DNA from: DYEC01 sp034434695
GTDB lineage: Bacteria > Chloroflexota > Anaerolineae > Anaerolineales > Anaerolineaceae
DNA length: 64,000 nt
Reading direction: 5' to 3'
Assembly: GCA_034434695.1 (NCBI GenBank)
Contig: DAOTYY010000053.1
Coordinates: 50,984-114,983, forward strand
Below the pieces are notes generated by a model. It made no database searches and was not told the DNA's origin. It saw nothing but the letters and a program-made list of their open reading frames with translations. The translations under genes and the position numbers were made by a program. Of this stretch, positions 49,621 through 58,909 are shown piece after piece (the first letter of the stretch is position 1; each line of letters begins with the position of its first letter).

Positions 49621-50562
49621 ATGTATCTGACCATCAACCCCAACTCTGCACTTGACCGGGTTCTTTTCATTGAGCAATTCGTTCCCGGCAGCCGCATGAT
49701 ACCTTCTAAAACTATTGAAAGCGTCGGCGGCAAAGGTTTCGATACCGCCGTTGTTCTGCGTGCATTAGGCCTTGAAACCCTGACAATTGGCTATGTCGCC
49801 GGAGAAACCGGGCGCACATTGGTGCATTTGCTGGAACGATATGGCATTCGTCACGATCTGATCTGGGTTGAAGGTGAAACGCGCGTCGCGCTGGTGATTG
49901 CCGAAACACTCCACCATCGACACAGTCACATCATTTACGGAAATTACACTGTCCCTCCCCAAGCCTGTGATGATTTCTTCACCCGTTTTAGGCGTCACGT
50001 TGCAAACGCACAATGGGTGATTGGTGCCGGTTCTCTGCCAGAAGGGCTGCCAAAGGATTTTTACCAGCGTGTGATTAAGATCGCAGCAGAGCATCATGTT
50101 CCTGTTCTGATTGACTGTCCCGGTGAGCCTGCCTTGCAGGCGATTCCCGCCCGTCCAATGATTCTCAAGATGAACTGGCAGGAATTTGAACGCACGTTCC
50201 AGACCAACGCTGCAACACTTGAGGAACTTGCGAGTCAGGCGACAGAAGTCAAGCAAACGACGCAGATACCTAACCTGGTCATCACCTGTGGTGAACATGG
50301 CGTTCTAGCGCTTACCGCTCAAGGCACTTTTCTGGCGCTCCCGCCACGACAGAAAGCAGTGAACGCTGCTGGGGCAGGAGATGCGGTATCAGCCGCGCTG
50401 GCATGGCGGCTTTCGCTGGGCGACAACTGGACTTCTGCGCTAAAGTGGGCAGCGGCAACCGGCGCAGCAGTCGTTTTAACGGAGGGGACAGCAGATTGTC
50501 ACCGAGAGGATATTGATCGTTTCTATTCACAAACAACGGTTCAAGAACTAAACATTTGCTAG
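49621..50562 (+). CDS. PfkB-family hexose/1-phosphofructokinase-type kinase
   Basis: 313 aa. 1-phosphofructokinase subfamily: begins MYLTINPNSALDRVLFI, has GGKGFDTAVVLRALG, and the C-terminal anion hole/catalytic NAAGAGDAVSAAL with Asp at about 253. Phosphorylates a sugar phosphate (fructose-1-P, tagatose-6-P or similar). A second PfkB kinase of the same subfamily lies at 57893-58831 beside the ABC importer. GGGGG lies ~8 nt before ATG. Confidence 0.88.
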   Translation: MYLTINPNSALDRVLFIEQFVPGSRMIPSKTIESVGGKGFDTAVVLRALGLETLTIGYVAGETGRTLVHLLERYGIRHDLIWVEGETRVALVIAETLHHRHSHIIYGNYTVPPQACDDFFTRFRRHVANAQWVIGAGSLPEGLPKDFYQRVIKIAAEHHVPVLIDCPGEPALQAIPARPMILKMNWQEFERTFQTNAATLEELASQATEVKQTTQIPNLVITCGEHGVLALTAQGTFLALPPRQKAVNAAGAGDAVSAALAWRLSLGDNWTSALKWAAATGAAVVLTEGTADCHREDIDRFYSQTTVQELNIC

Positions 50563-50576
50563 GACAGAAGAAGCCC

Positions 50577-51275
50577 ATGAGAATTCAACGGATTCACGAT
50601 CTTTCACACACCATTATTCCCGGTCAAGAGGAATACCGCCTTGAAATAGATACCCGTTTCACCGAACAATGGCAGCAATTTGCTCAATATCAACGTACAG
50701 AAAACCAGTGGTATGTGATCTCTGAAGTTACCTTCAACACGCATGTCGGCACACATATTGAGTTTCCCTATCACCATTTCCAAAATGGGCTGGATGCCGC
50801 CCGCTATCCTCTAGAATCTCTGATCGGTGATGCGCTGGTATTGGATATTTCTCGCTGGGGTAATAATGAATGCATCCCCTTGTCAGACCTTCAGAAAGTG
50901 GCAGGCAACCGAATTCAAAAAGGGGACATTGTTTATTTTTATACAGGCTTTGATCGCTGCTACCGCACTGAAAAACAACATTACCGTCCCTGGTTTGCAA
51001 CCGAAGCAATTGCCTGGCTGGTCAACTTAGGGATCAAAGTCATGGGAGTGGACACATCTGGTATTGAGGTGCGCAACCCGGATGGCAGCGCCTCAACTGG
51101 ACAACCCAACCATGAGACGTTGCTTGGAGCCGGTATTGCGCTGGTTGAATATATGGCTAACCTTGCTCCGTTAATCAACAAGCGTTTTCAAACATTCATT
51201 TTACCGGTCAAACTAGTTGGTGCTGAAGCGTTCCCAGTGCGCGTGATCGGCATAGAAACGGAGGAACAAGTATGA
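50577..51275 (+). CDS. Cyclase family protein (kynurenine-formamidase-like fold)
   Basis: 232 aa. The family metal motif is HVGTHIEFPYHH (His56, His60, then Glu62, His66, His67); DLSHTIIPG at the N-terminus and GVDTSGIEVR are typical. The cyclase family includes kynurenine formamidases and other amide/lactone hydrolases, so ring opening of a lactone or an amide hydrolysis is plausible here. ATG 50577 follows the PfkB stop by 14 bp. The stop overlaps the E1alpha start by 4 bp (ATGA). Confidence 0.85.
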   Translation: MRIQRIHDLSHTIIPGQEEYRLEIDTRFTEQWQQFAQYQRTENQWYVISEVTFNTHVGTHIEFPYHHFQNGLDAARYPLESLIGDALVLDISRWGNNECIPLSDLQKVAGNRIQKGDIVYFYTGFDRCYRTEKQHYRPWFATEAIAWLVNLGIKVMGVDTSGIEVRNPDGSASTGQPNHETLLGAGIALVEYMANLAPLINKRFQTFILPVKLVGAEAFPVRVIGIETEEQV

Positions 51276-52291
51276 TTTCTCCCCCTGAGATCATCCCACC
51301 CCTTAACTTAAGTGGTCTCCATCACGACCTGCTCTTAGAGATGTATTACCGTATGCTTCTGGCACGCGAGTTTGAAGAAAAACTGTATTACCTTTTCCTG
51401 ACTCGCCCGATGCCCGGAACCATGCATCAAGCGACCGGACAGGAAGCCGTCGCTGTTGGTGTGATCAGCGCCTTGCAACCCGGCGATTACATCACCAGCA
51501 CACACCGCGGTCACGCACATTGCATTGCCAAAGGGGTTCCTGTAAACGAAATGATGGCAGAAATGTTCGCCAAGCGCACAGGGTCCTGCCGGGGCATGGG
51601 AGGGTCCATGCATCTATGCGACTTCTCGCGCGGTATGCTGGGGGCTTTTGCCATTGTAGGAGCAGGCATCCCAATCGCGGTTGGTGCCGCATTATCCGCA
51701 TACGTACAGCATTCAGGAAAAGTAGCCGTTGCTTTCTTTGGGGATGGAGCCATTAACAAAGGCGTCTTCCATGAAGCCGCCAACATGGCTGCATTATGGA
51801 AATTACCAGTCATTTTTGTCTGCGAAAATAATCAGTACGCCCTTTCTATGACGGTAGAAAAGTCTTCCGCGGTGACCAATCTGGCTTCCCGCGCGGCAGC
51901 CTATGGGATGCCGGGTATTCAGGTAGACGGCAACGATGTCGCAGCAGTTTATCGAAATGCATTCAACGCGGTAGAACGTGCCCGTTCTGGACAGGGACCA
52001 ACTTTGTTAGAGTGTATAACGTACCGAATGCGCGGCCATGCGCGTTTTGAATCCTCCCACTATCGCCCGGCAGAAGAAGTCGAAACCTGGAAAAAAATGG
52101 ATCCCATCCAACGGCTACGGCAGGCATTGATAGAAAGTCAAATAGCACCCGAAACGAAAATTGCGGCGGTTGAGAAGCGTGTGGAAGAGGAAATTGACCA
52201 GGCAATTGCCTTTGCAGAGCAAAGCGAAGATGCACAACCACAGGATTACCTGCCATACATCACACTGGAGGTGAACCATGCGACAACTTAA
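51272..52291 (+). CDS. 2-oxo acid dehydrogenase E1 alpha (TPP-dependent)
   Basis: 339 aa. E1alpha of the pyruvate/acetoin dehydrogenase type: GTMHQATGQEAVAVG, a STHRGHAHCIAKG segment, and the TPP-pyrophosphate motif FFGDGAINKGVFHEA at about 156-170 ending in CENNQYALS. Decarboxylates a 2-oxo acid (or acetoin) and passes the acyl group to lipoyl-E2. Encoded with E1beta and E2 inside a sugar operon; no E3 gene is in the window. Confidence 0.93.
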   Translation: MISPPEIIPPLNLSGLHHDLLLEMYYRMLLAREFEEKLYYLFLTRPMPGTMHQATGQEAVAVGVISALQPGDYITSTHRGHAHCIAKGVPVNEMMAEMFAKRTGSCRGMGGSMHLCDFSRGMLGAFAIVGAGIPIAVGAALSAYVQHSGKVAVAFFGDGAINKGVFHEAANMAALWKLPVIFVCENNQYALSMTVEKSSAVTNLASRAAAYGMPGIQVDGNDVAAVYRNAFNAVERARSGQGPTLLECITYRMRGHARFESSHYRPAEEVETWKKMDPIQRLRQALIESQIAPETKIAAVEKRVEEEIDQAIAFAEQSEDAQPQDYLPYITLEVNHATT

Positions 52292-53306
52292 CATGGTAGA
52301 GGCGCTTAACGAAGCCCTGCGCCAGGAAATGCGCCTTGATTCGCGAGTGATCATCATTGGCGAAGATGTGGGAGTCTTTGGCGGCGCCTTTCACGTTACG
52401 CATGGATTACTGGAAGAATTTGGGCCCGAGCGAGTGTGGGACACGCCAATTTCAGAAGAGGGTTTCATGGGCGTTGCCATCGGCGCAGCGCTTACCGGGC
52501 TGCGTCCTGTGGTGGAGTTTCAATATGCCGACTTTCTCTTCAGCGCCATGGATCAAATCGTCAATCAAGCAGCTAAGATACGTTTGATGTCCGGGGGACA
52601 AACCAATGTCCCGCTGGTGATCCGTGCCCCACAGGGAGCAACTGGGCGCGGTGCGCAACACTCACAAAGCACCGAAGCCTGGTTCATGCATGCTCCCGGA
52701 ATGAAAGTGGTCATTCCTTCAACACCTTACGATGCAAAAGGCTTGCTGATCAGTGCCATGCGGGATGAGAATCCAGTGCTCTTCCTAGAACATAAACTGC
52801 TCTATGGTGCTGCTTCTCCCGGTGGTGGAAGTGCCTTGACGGACAGCAGTGTCGGCACGGTTGGATATTACGTCCCCGAAGAACCTTACTGTATTCCTTT
52901 GGGCAAGGCGGACATAAAACGCAGCGGCAGCCGGGTCACTGTAATCGCTACTGCGTTGATGGTACACCGCTCTTTATCGGTTGCAGCAAAACTAGCGCAG
53001 CAGAGCATTGAAGTTGAAGTGATAGACCCGCGTACGCTTGTGCCGCTGGACGAGGAAACGCTCTCCGCTTCAATCCGCAAAACCCATCGCGTGGTGATTG
53101 TTTCCGAAGATGTCAGCCGGGCAGGTGTGAGTGCGGAACTGGCAGCGTGGGCCTCTGGCAATCTATTCGATTACCTGGATGCTCCAGTGAAATGTGTAGC
53201 GGCAAAAAATACCCCCATTCCATTTGCACCCGCAAGTGAAAAAGCAGTGATCCCGCAGGAAGAGGACATTACCCAAGCAATTCTTCAGGTGCTTTCGGAT
53301 CAGTGA
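52278..53306 (+). CDS. 2-oxo acid dehydrogenase E1 beta
   Basis: 342 aa. Transketolase-type pyrimidine-binding subunit: GEDVGVFGGAFHVTHGL, DTPISEEGFMGVAIGAALTG, EFQYADFLFSAMDQIVNQAAK, and C-terminal EVIDPRTLVPLDEET. Partners the E1alpha gene, which it overlaps by 14 bp, indicating coupled translation. Confidence 0.93.
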   Translation: MRQLNMVEALNEALRQEMRLDSRVIIIGEDVGVFGGAFHVTHGLLEEFGPERVWDTPISEEGFMGVAIGAALTGLRPVVEFQYADFLFSAMDQIVNQAAKIRLMSGGQTNVPLVIRAPQGATGRGAQHSQSTEAWFMHAPGMKVVIPSTPYDAKGLLISAMRDENPVLFLEHKLLYGAASPGGGSALTDSSVGTVGYYVPEEPYCIPLGKADIKRSGSRVTVIATALMVHRSLSVAAKLAQQSIEVEVIDPRTLVPLDEETLSASIRKTHRVVIVSEDVSRAGVSAELAAWASGNLFDYLDAPVKCVAAKNTPIPFAPASEKAVIPQEEDITQAILQVLSDQ

Positions 53307-53324
53307 GTTAAGGGAACTGGACAA

Positions 53325-54494
53325 ATGGCAATCAAAGTTCTCGTCCCCATTCTTGGTGAAGCAATTACCGAAGCAACCCTGTCGAGCTGGTTGAAGAAGG
53401 AAGGCGATCCGGTGCAGCGGGGTGAAACCATCGCCGAGCTTGAGACTGCCAAAGCCACGCTAGCATTGGAATCACCCGACAATGGCATATTGCTCAAAAT
53501 TCTTGTCCCAGAGGGGACAAACCTAACAATCGGGCAGGTCGTTGCTATCATCGGCAAACCCGGCGAGGAATTCCAGCACGACACCATCCCACCAGCACTC
53601 TCTCCAGAAAAGGTGTCTGCCCCAGATGAGACACTAGCCACTGAAACACAGGAAATCCCCCGGCGTATCTCACCCGCAGCGCGTCGGCGGGCAGCAGAAC
53701 TGGGAATCTCTGTGGAACAAATTTTCTCGCTCTCACCTGACAGACGAATCACCACCGATGATGTTGAGCGATATGCCGCAACTCGCGCCCATCCTGCGGG
53801 CACTGAAGGCTTGTCTTTTCAGCGCATTGAACTGACTGAAATGCGGCGCGCAATCGCCCAACACATGAGCTCAAGCCAGCAAATTCCCCAATTCTCTGTC
53901 TCAATGGAAATCAATGCTGATGCGCTTTTGCAGGCTCAAAATGTACTACGCACACGTGTAGAAAATGTTACTGTGACGGTGCTGCTCATCTATCTGGTCG
54001 TACAAATGTTACAAAAACATCCTTATCTCAATGCGCATTTTGAAGAAAACAGCATCCTTCTGTATGACACAGTGTACCTTTCACTGGCAGTTGCAATATC
54101 ACGCGGGCTGATTGCACCGGTGATTCCAGAAGCGGAAAAAATGACCCTTTCCCAAATTGCAAGCTATGTTAATAACTTAACTCAACGGACGCGTTCTGGC
54201 GCACTTTTGTCCAGCGATTTGCATGATGGCACGTTTACCATCAGCAATTTGGGAATGTATGGCATCTCTCAATTCGTTCCCTTGCTCAATCCCCCTCAAG
54301 TTGCCATCATGGGCGTTGGTGCAATCCAACAACGATGGGTTGCACTTCCGGGCGGCGGTGGACGCCCGGCACAAATGCTGAATTTGACGATCACTGCCGA
54401 TCATCGAGCATTAGATGGAGAACAGGTTGCCCGTTTTCTTACTGATCTTGATCAATCAATCAGCACTCTCCACCCCGAACAAATCCCAATATAA
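53325..54494 (+). CDS. Dihydrolipoamide acyltransferase (E2)
   Basis: 389 aa. One lipoyl domain (1-76) with lipoyl-lysine Lys43 in LETAKATL, a peripheral-subunit-binding domain (about 107-146: RRISPAARRRAAELGIS), and an acyltransferase core (about 160-389) with the catalytic DHRALDGEQ near residue 360. Completes the E1alpha-E1beta-E2 set. E3 (dihydrolipoamide dehydrogenase) must come from elsewhere. Confidence 0.93.
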   Translation: MAIKVLVPILGEAITEATLSSWLKKEGDPVQRGETIAELETAKATLALESPDNGILLKILVPEGTNLTIGQVVAIIGKPGEEFQHDTIPPALSPEKVSAPDETLATETQEIPRRISPAARRRAAELGISVEQIFSLSPDRRITTDDVERYAATRAHPAGTEGLSFQRIELTEMRRAIAQHMSSSQQIPQFSVSMEINADALLQAQNVLRTRVENVTVTVLLIYLVVQMLQKHPYLNAHFEENSILLYDTVYLSLAVAISRGLIAPVIPEAEKMTLSQIASYVNNLTQRTRSGALLSSDLHDGTFTISNLGMYGISQFVPLLNPPQVAIMGVGAIQQRWVALPGGGGRPAQMLNLTITADHRALDGEQVARFLTDLDQSISTLHPEQIPI

Positions 54495-54515
54495 TAAACT
54501 TATCTACGGAGCAAA

Positions 54516-55091
54516 ATGATGCTAGCAGAAAATGATTACCCAATCAGTGTTGAATTTGATCCTCAGACTGGTATCTTCACACCCTGCAAAAAATTGACAC
54601 CACGTTATGTCAGCGATCTAAAGCAAATGTTTCATGACCAGCAAGCCGCGGAAGAAATCATCCGCTCCGGTGACCGTCTGGTCTACGAGATTCGCTACTA
54701 TCCCTTCGAAACCAGCAAATCCGACATGGCATTGGGGGTGACGCGTATCTTTCCCGGCACGGTGGGAAACGAATATCACATGACTAAAGGACACATCCAC
54801 GAACGCAATGACCAGCCCGAAATTTATTACTGTGTTCATGGAGAAGGATTCTTACTCCTGGACACACTGGACGGCGAGTTTCGCGCCGTCCCCTGGAAAC
54901 CTGGCGTTATCACACACATCCCTCCTATGTGGGCACATCGGGTAGTCAACACTGGAGATGATCTGCTGGTTTTCGTCGCTGCATACCACCTCAGCGCAGG
55001 ACACGACTATGAAGTTGTTGAAAAACGAGGGTTTGCCCAAATTATTGTCAAACAAAACGGAAAACCTGTTTTACTGCCAAACAAAAGATAA
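54516..55091 (+). CDS. Cupin-type glucose-6-phosphate isomerase
   Basis: 191 aa. Cupin-fold phosphoglucose isomerase, the form better known from archaea. Metal ligands: KGHIHERNDQPE supplies His93, His95 and Glu102, and MWAHRVVN supplies His141. The GEGFLLL and PPMWAH strands are in the family order. Interconverts glucose-6-P and fructose-6-P, so it could feed a PfkB kinase of the same cluster. The start may be 54516 or the adjacent ATG. Confidence 0.88.
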   Translation: MMLAENDYPISVEFDPQTGIFTPCKKLTPRYVSDLKQMFHDQQAAEEIIRSGDRLVYEIRYYPFETSKSDMALGVTRIFPGTVGNEYHMTKGHIHERNDQPEIYYCVHGEGFLLLDTLDGEFRAVPWKPGVITHIPPMWAHRVVNTGDDLLVFVAAYHLSAGHDYEVVEKRGFAQIIVKQNGKPVLLPNKR

Positions 55092-55148
55092 ATGTGTTAA
55101 CAAACGCCGGAGATGAAACGCTATTCTTAATCTGCAAAGAGAGCAACC

Positions 55149-56135
55149 ATGAACCAGCAAAAATCTTATTGCGTTGCTGCAGACATTGGCGGTACGAAAA
55201 TTGATCTTGGTATCATTGATTCCGAAGGACATTTGCATGGGCAAATCGTTAAAGCTCCGGTTCCATTCGACGTCCGAAAAATTGCCCAGCCAGATGGCTT
55301 GATTGAGATCATGCGCCCATTTGTAGAAAAAGCCGCTCAAGAATTTGGAGCACTCGCAGGTATTGGTTTGAGCGTATGCGGTAATATTGACACAGAGACT
55401 GGCGAAGCAGTGCTGGTCCCTAATTTGCATTGGCGCTACGTACCCTTTGGCAAAATGGTGCAGCAGGCATTTGAATTACCAGTTTATGCTGCAACCGACG
55501 TGCGAGATGCCGCTCTGGCAGAACATCTTTGGGGAGTTGCGCAGGGAACACGATACTTCGTCTGGTGTACAATCGGCACCGGCTATGGCGGATACCTTTA
55601 TCTTGGTGACAGGCTCTACGGTGGCTATCACGGCTTTGCTGGAAATTTTGGACACATAACCTATGACGAAATCCATGGTTACCCATGCGGGTGTGGAAAG
55701 CGCGGCTGTTTTGAGACTTTTGTTGCAGGACCCGCTATTGCCCGCGCCGGTCAAGCAGCCGCAGACGCTGGTCACAGTCCATTGCTGGCAGAGTTGAGTC
55801 AAGGGGGACGCGTCACCACCCATGCGGTTTTTCAAGCCTATGCCCAAGGAGATCCCGCCGCAGTTGAGATTATTGAGCGCGTCGTCCGGTTGGTTGCCAT
55901 CAACCTGTCAGGCGTTGTCAATCTGCTGGATTTGGAAATGATCGTGATGGGCGGCGGTATCATCCAGGTTTGTCCGGACCTCGTAGGGTTAGTCAGTGTC
56001 CGTATTCGGGATTACCTGATGACCGCCGAAGCCAAACGCGACCTTCGCGTTGTTAAAGAATCCTTCGCCAATGCTGCGCTTTACGGTGCGGCTGCCGACG
56101 TGTTCCTGCGAAGCGGGATTCTTGTTTCCAGCTAA
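55149..56135 (+). CDS. ROK family sugar kinase
   Basis: 328 aa. ROK kinase without an N-terminal HTH, so an enzyme rather than a repressor. ATP-phosphate motif AADIGGTKIDLG at 9-19, TIGTGYGGYL, and the ROK zinc motif CGCGKRGCFE at about residue 180. Likely phosphorylates glucose or a related hexose, in keeping with the cupin PGI just upstream. Confidence 0.9.
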   Translation: MNQQKSYCVAADIGGTKIDLGIIDSEGHLHGQIVKAPVPFDVRKIAQPDGLIEIMRPFVEKAAQEFGALAGIGLSVCGNIDTETGEAVLVPNLHWRYVPFGKMVQQAFELPVYAATDVRDAALAEHLWGVAQGTRYFVWCTIGTGYGGYLYLGDRLYGGYHGFAGNFGHITYDEIHGYPCGCGKRGCFETFVAGPAIARAGQAAADAGHSPLLAELSQGGRVTTHAVFQAYAQGDPAAVEIIERVVRLVAINLSGVVNLLDLEMIVMGGGIIQVCPDLVGLVSVRIRDYLMTAEAKRDLRVVKESFANAALYGAAADVFLRSGILVSS

Positions 56136-56169
56136 ACATTCCCTGATCGGGTGCAGAAAGGGTAACGTG

Positions 56170-57114
56170 ATGACCGAACGTCAGGATCAGCTTGCAACAT
56201 TGGTAGAAGTAGCTCACCTGTATTACGAAGAGAATTTATCCCAGCAGGAAATTGCCGACCGTCTCAACGTTTCTCGTTCCCTGATTGCGCTATATATCAA
56301 AAAAGCGCGCGAACAGGGTATCGTGCAGATTCAAATTCGTGACCCCCAAAACGTCTTTCAAAGTCTGGCTCTTAAATTGCAAGAACGCTATCATCTTAAG
56401 CACGTTGAGGTTGTGTCCAGCGCCCACCTTTCCAGTGTGCTCACCCGAAGAGCCTTGGGGAATGCCGCTGCGCAATATCTGGATCGAAACTTACAAGATG
56501 GTGATGTGCTGGGGCTGGCATGGGGAAGAACAATCTTGGAAGTTGTGAATCTGCTTGCACCAAGCAAACCCCGCCGTATAGACGTCATTCCGCTGTTGGG
56601 AGAAAGCAGTTACACAGGTTCCTATACGCAATTGAACCAGATCGTTCTGCAAGCTGCGCGTGCGTTCAATGGTATTCCCTACTTCCTTCTTGTTCCTATG
56701 TTGGTCGGCTCCAAAGAGCTGCGCGATGCCTTGCTGCAAGACCCCAGTACAAGTGACGTTAGCACGCGGTGGGAGCGTATTACCTTTGCCTGTGTGGGGA
56801 TTGGTGCAGTCCCCCCTGCGGAGGGTCAGATAGTTTACATCGGACAAGAAAATCTTTCGGATCTCATCGAAAGGGAAGCCGTGGGTGACATATGCGCACG
56901 TTATTTCAACGATCAAGGCAGGTTTTTGGATACTGAGTTCAATGAAAGATTGCTGGGGGTCAGTCTGGATCAACTTCGCCGGGCAAAAAACGTGCTGGCA
57001 GTTGCTGTAGGCATAGAAAAATCAAAGGCGGTTCGCGGAGCTCTATGCTCGCGCCTAATTACACACCTTTTTGTAGATGAAGTACTGGCTCAGGTTTTGT
57101 TATTGCAGGAGTAA
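56170..57114 (+). CDS. SorC/DeoR-type sugar-binding transcriptional regulator
   Basis: 314 aa. N-terminal helix-turn-helix at about 23-46 (LSQQEIADRLNVSRSLIALY) followed by the SorC sugar-phosphate-binding domain (LGNAAAQYLDRNLQDGDVLGLAWGRTI, IDVIPLLGESSY, FACVGIGAV, and a C-terminal LRRAKNVLAVAVGIEK). This family senses phosphorylated sugars and regulates the adjacent catabolic operon. ATG 56170 is chosen from GAAAGGG upstream; the frame from 56050 overlaps the ROK gene. Candidate target sites are the TGTCAAT repeats. Confidence 0.9.
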   Translation: MTERQDQLATLVEVAHLYYEENLSQQEIADRLNVSRSLIALYIKKAREQGIVQIQIRDPQNVFQSLALKLQERYHLKHVEVVSSAHLSSVLTRRALGNAAAQYLDRNLQDGDVLGLAWGRTILEVVNLLAPSKPRRIDVIPLLGESSYTGSYTQLNQIVLQAARAFNGIPYFLLVPMLVGSKELRDALLQDPSTSDVSTRWERITFACVGIGAVPPAEGQIVYIGQENLSDLIEREAVGDICARYFNDQGRFLDTEFNERLLGVSLDQLRRAKNVLAVAVGIEKSKAVRGALCSRLITHLFVDEVLAQVLLLQE

Positions 57115-57117
57115 AAA

Positions 57118-57873
57118 ATGGAACTTCAAGGTAAAACTGCTATTATCACTGGTGCAACGGGTGGTATCGGTCGTTGTATCGCTCACGAACTGGCTAAAGC
57201 TGGCGTTCAATTGACGCTGGTAGCCCGATCGGTCGAAAAACTACAATCCGTCTTGGACGAAGTCTGTTCTTTTGGCACACAAGCGATTACATTCAACGGT
57301 GATATTCGCTATTGGGATGTAGCAGAAAGCGTCGCAAAGTTGACTTACGAACGATTTGGCTCCATTGACATTCTGGTAAACAGCGCTTTCTGGGGCCCGC
57401 CTGCCAGCATCGAAAACACTACCGAGGAGTTCTGGGATCAGACGCTGGACACCACGCTGAAAGCCGCTTTTTTGTTCGCCCGCGCAGTTACGCCCGTCAT
57501 GAAAAAGCAAAATGATGGGAGAATCGTGAATATCGGCTCATTGGCAGGCAAGGTTGGAGAAGACAACCGCACAGCCTACTGCTCTGCAAAGTGGGGGCTT
57601 GAGGGCTTGACTGCTGCACTCGAAGTTGAACTTAAGAAATATAACATCCATGTACATCTGATTTCGCCTGCTGCAACCAACACCCCTTGGTGGCGAGAAG
57701 TACCCGCAGTCCTGACTGAACAGGTGCTCGAACGTATGATACCGCCTGAAGTCATCGCTCAGGCAGTTCGCTGGGTGCTCAGCCTGCCTGATGCGGTGCA
57801 CGTTCCCGACCTTCCTGTATATAACTTTCTCAATCCGTTCGAGGGAAAAAGCTCTCCGTTTGAAGGAATGTGA
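57118..57873 (+). CDS. SDR family oxidoreductase
   Basis: 251 aa. Classical short-chain dehydrogenase: cofactor motif TGATGGIG at 11-18, NSAFW in place of NNAG, catalytic Ser in NIGSLAG, and Tyr154-x3-Lys158 in AYCSAKWG. Arg after the glycine motif (VARS) suggests NADPH. Oxidises or reduces a sugar or alcohol intermediate of the cluster. It starts 3 bp after the regulator stop. Ends 19 bp before the convergent PfkB gene. Confidence 0.9.
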   Translation: MELQGKTAIITGATGGIGRCIAHELAKAGVQLTLVARSVEKLQSVLDEVCSFGTQAITFNGDIRYWDVAESVAKLTYERFGSIDILVNSAFWGPPASIENTTEEFWDQTLDTTLKAAFLFARAVTPVMKKQNDGRIVNIGSLAGKVGEDNRTAYCSAKWGLEGLTAALEVELKKYNIHVHLISPAATNTPWWREVPAVLTEQVLERMIPPEVIAQAVRWVLSLPDAVHVPDLPVYNFLNPFEGKSSPFEGM

Positions 57874-57892
57874 CTCGAGAAAATTTGCCGAC

Positions 57893-58831
57893 TCAAACTA
57901 TTCTCTCAACCTTTACCTGACCCAAGGCGTCGTTGAAATCTTCCCGTTTAAGCAACCCGCCGCCTAAAGACAGCGCATTTGCTGCGCCAGCCGCCGTTGC
58001 AAACTTTAAAGCCTCTGCAGGTTGCGCTCCATGAGCAAGCTGTATGATGAACCCAGCGAAAAAGGCATCACCACTGCCCACCGAACTAAGACGCTCAATT
58101 TTTGGAGAACTTGACCACCAGACTCCTTCCTCCGAAACAAGCACTGCTCCTGCTTCGCCTAGCGTGATCATGGCATACTTGACCCCTTGCCGTCGCAAAA
58201 CAACACCAGCCTGAGCAGCATCGCTTACAGTGCTTACCGGAAATTTCACCAAAGACGAAGCTTCACTGATATTCACTTTAATGCCCGTTGCCTGAGACTG
58301 TACCGCCATCGCCAGACCTACCCCGCCGCAGTCCACCCAAACCGGCTTACCGGCACTTTCAAGTTGCTGGATCAGATTCCCAAACTCGTCCATAGGTGTA
58401 CCCGGCGGGAAACTACCGCTAAAACATACCAGCTTTGCTTGTGTAGAATTGTCTAAAATTTCAGCAGAAAAACAACGCCTATCATTTTCAGTGATTGAGG
58501 GACCTGCTTCACTGATTAGCGTGGCGTCGCATTCGGGATTCTGTGGATCCACCATTACCACCGCCACTCTGGATTCGCCCTCAATCCACGTCCATTTCCC
58601 TTTTAAACCCTCCTGCTCAGCCAAGCTCTCGATTAACCGCCCGGTATTACCTGCCAGCAAGCCCATACACAGTGGTTCTTCTCCCAGGATACGCATTGCG
58701 CGAGCAACATTAATCCCCTTTCCGCTGGCTAACACAATATATTCCTGAACACGAAAAACCTCACCCAGCTTCAATCCTGGTATGATCCAGGTACGTTCCA
58801 CTGCCGGGTTCGGCGTCACACAGAGTATCAT
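57893..58831 (-). CDS. PfkB-family 1-phosphofructokinase-type kinase
   Basis: 312 aa. 1-phosphofructokinase subfamily like the 49621-50562 gene: MILCVTPNPAVERTWII, ASGKGINVARAMRILG, and the C-terminal SVGSGDAFFAGFI with catalytic Asp. Probably phosphorylates a sugar brought in by the adjoining ABC importer. A GGAGG lies before the ATG. Last gene of the minus-strand importer operon, 78 bp after the permease. Confidence 0.87.
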   Translation of the reverse strand: MILCVTPNPAVERTWIIPGLKLGEVFRVQEYIVLASGKGINVARAMRILGEEPLCMGLLAGNTGRLIESLAEQEGLKGKWTWIEGESRVAVVMVDPQNPECDATLISEAGPSITENDRRCFSAEILDNSTQAKLVCFSGSFPPGTPMDEFGNLIQQLESAGKPVWVDCGGVGLAMAVQSQATGIKVNISEASSLVKFPVSTVSDAAQAGVVLRRQGVKYAMITLGEAGAVLVSEEGVWWSSSPKIERLSSVGSGDAFFAGFIIQLAHGAQPAEALKFATAAGAANALSLGGGLLKREDFNDALGQVKVERIV

Positions 58832-58909
58832 CTTCCTCCTGAAAAAATCCGCTGTGAGTTCAATAAAAACCCCACAGCGTTATCAACAGACTACACTCAA
58901 AGATATGAT

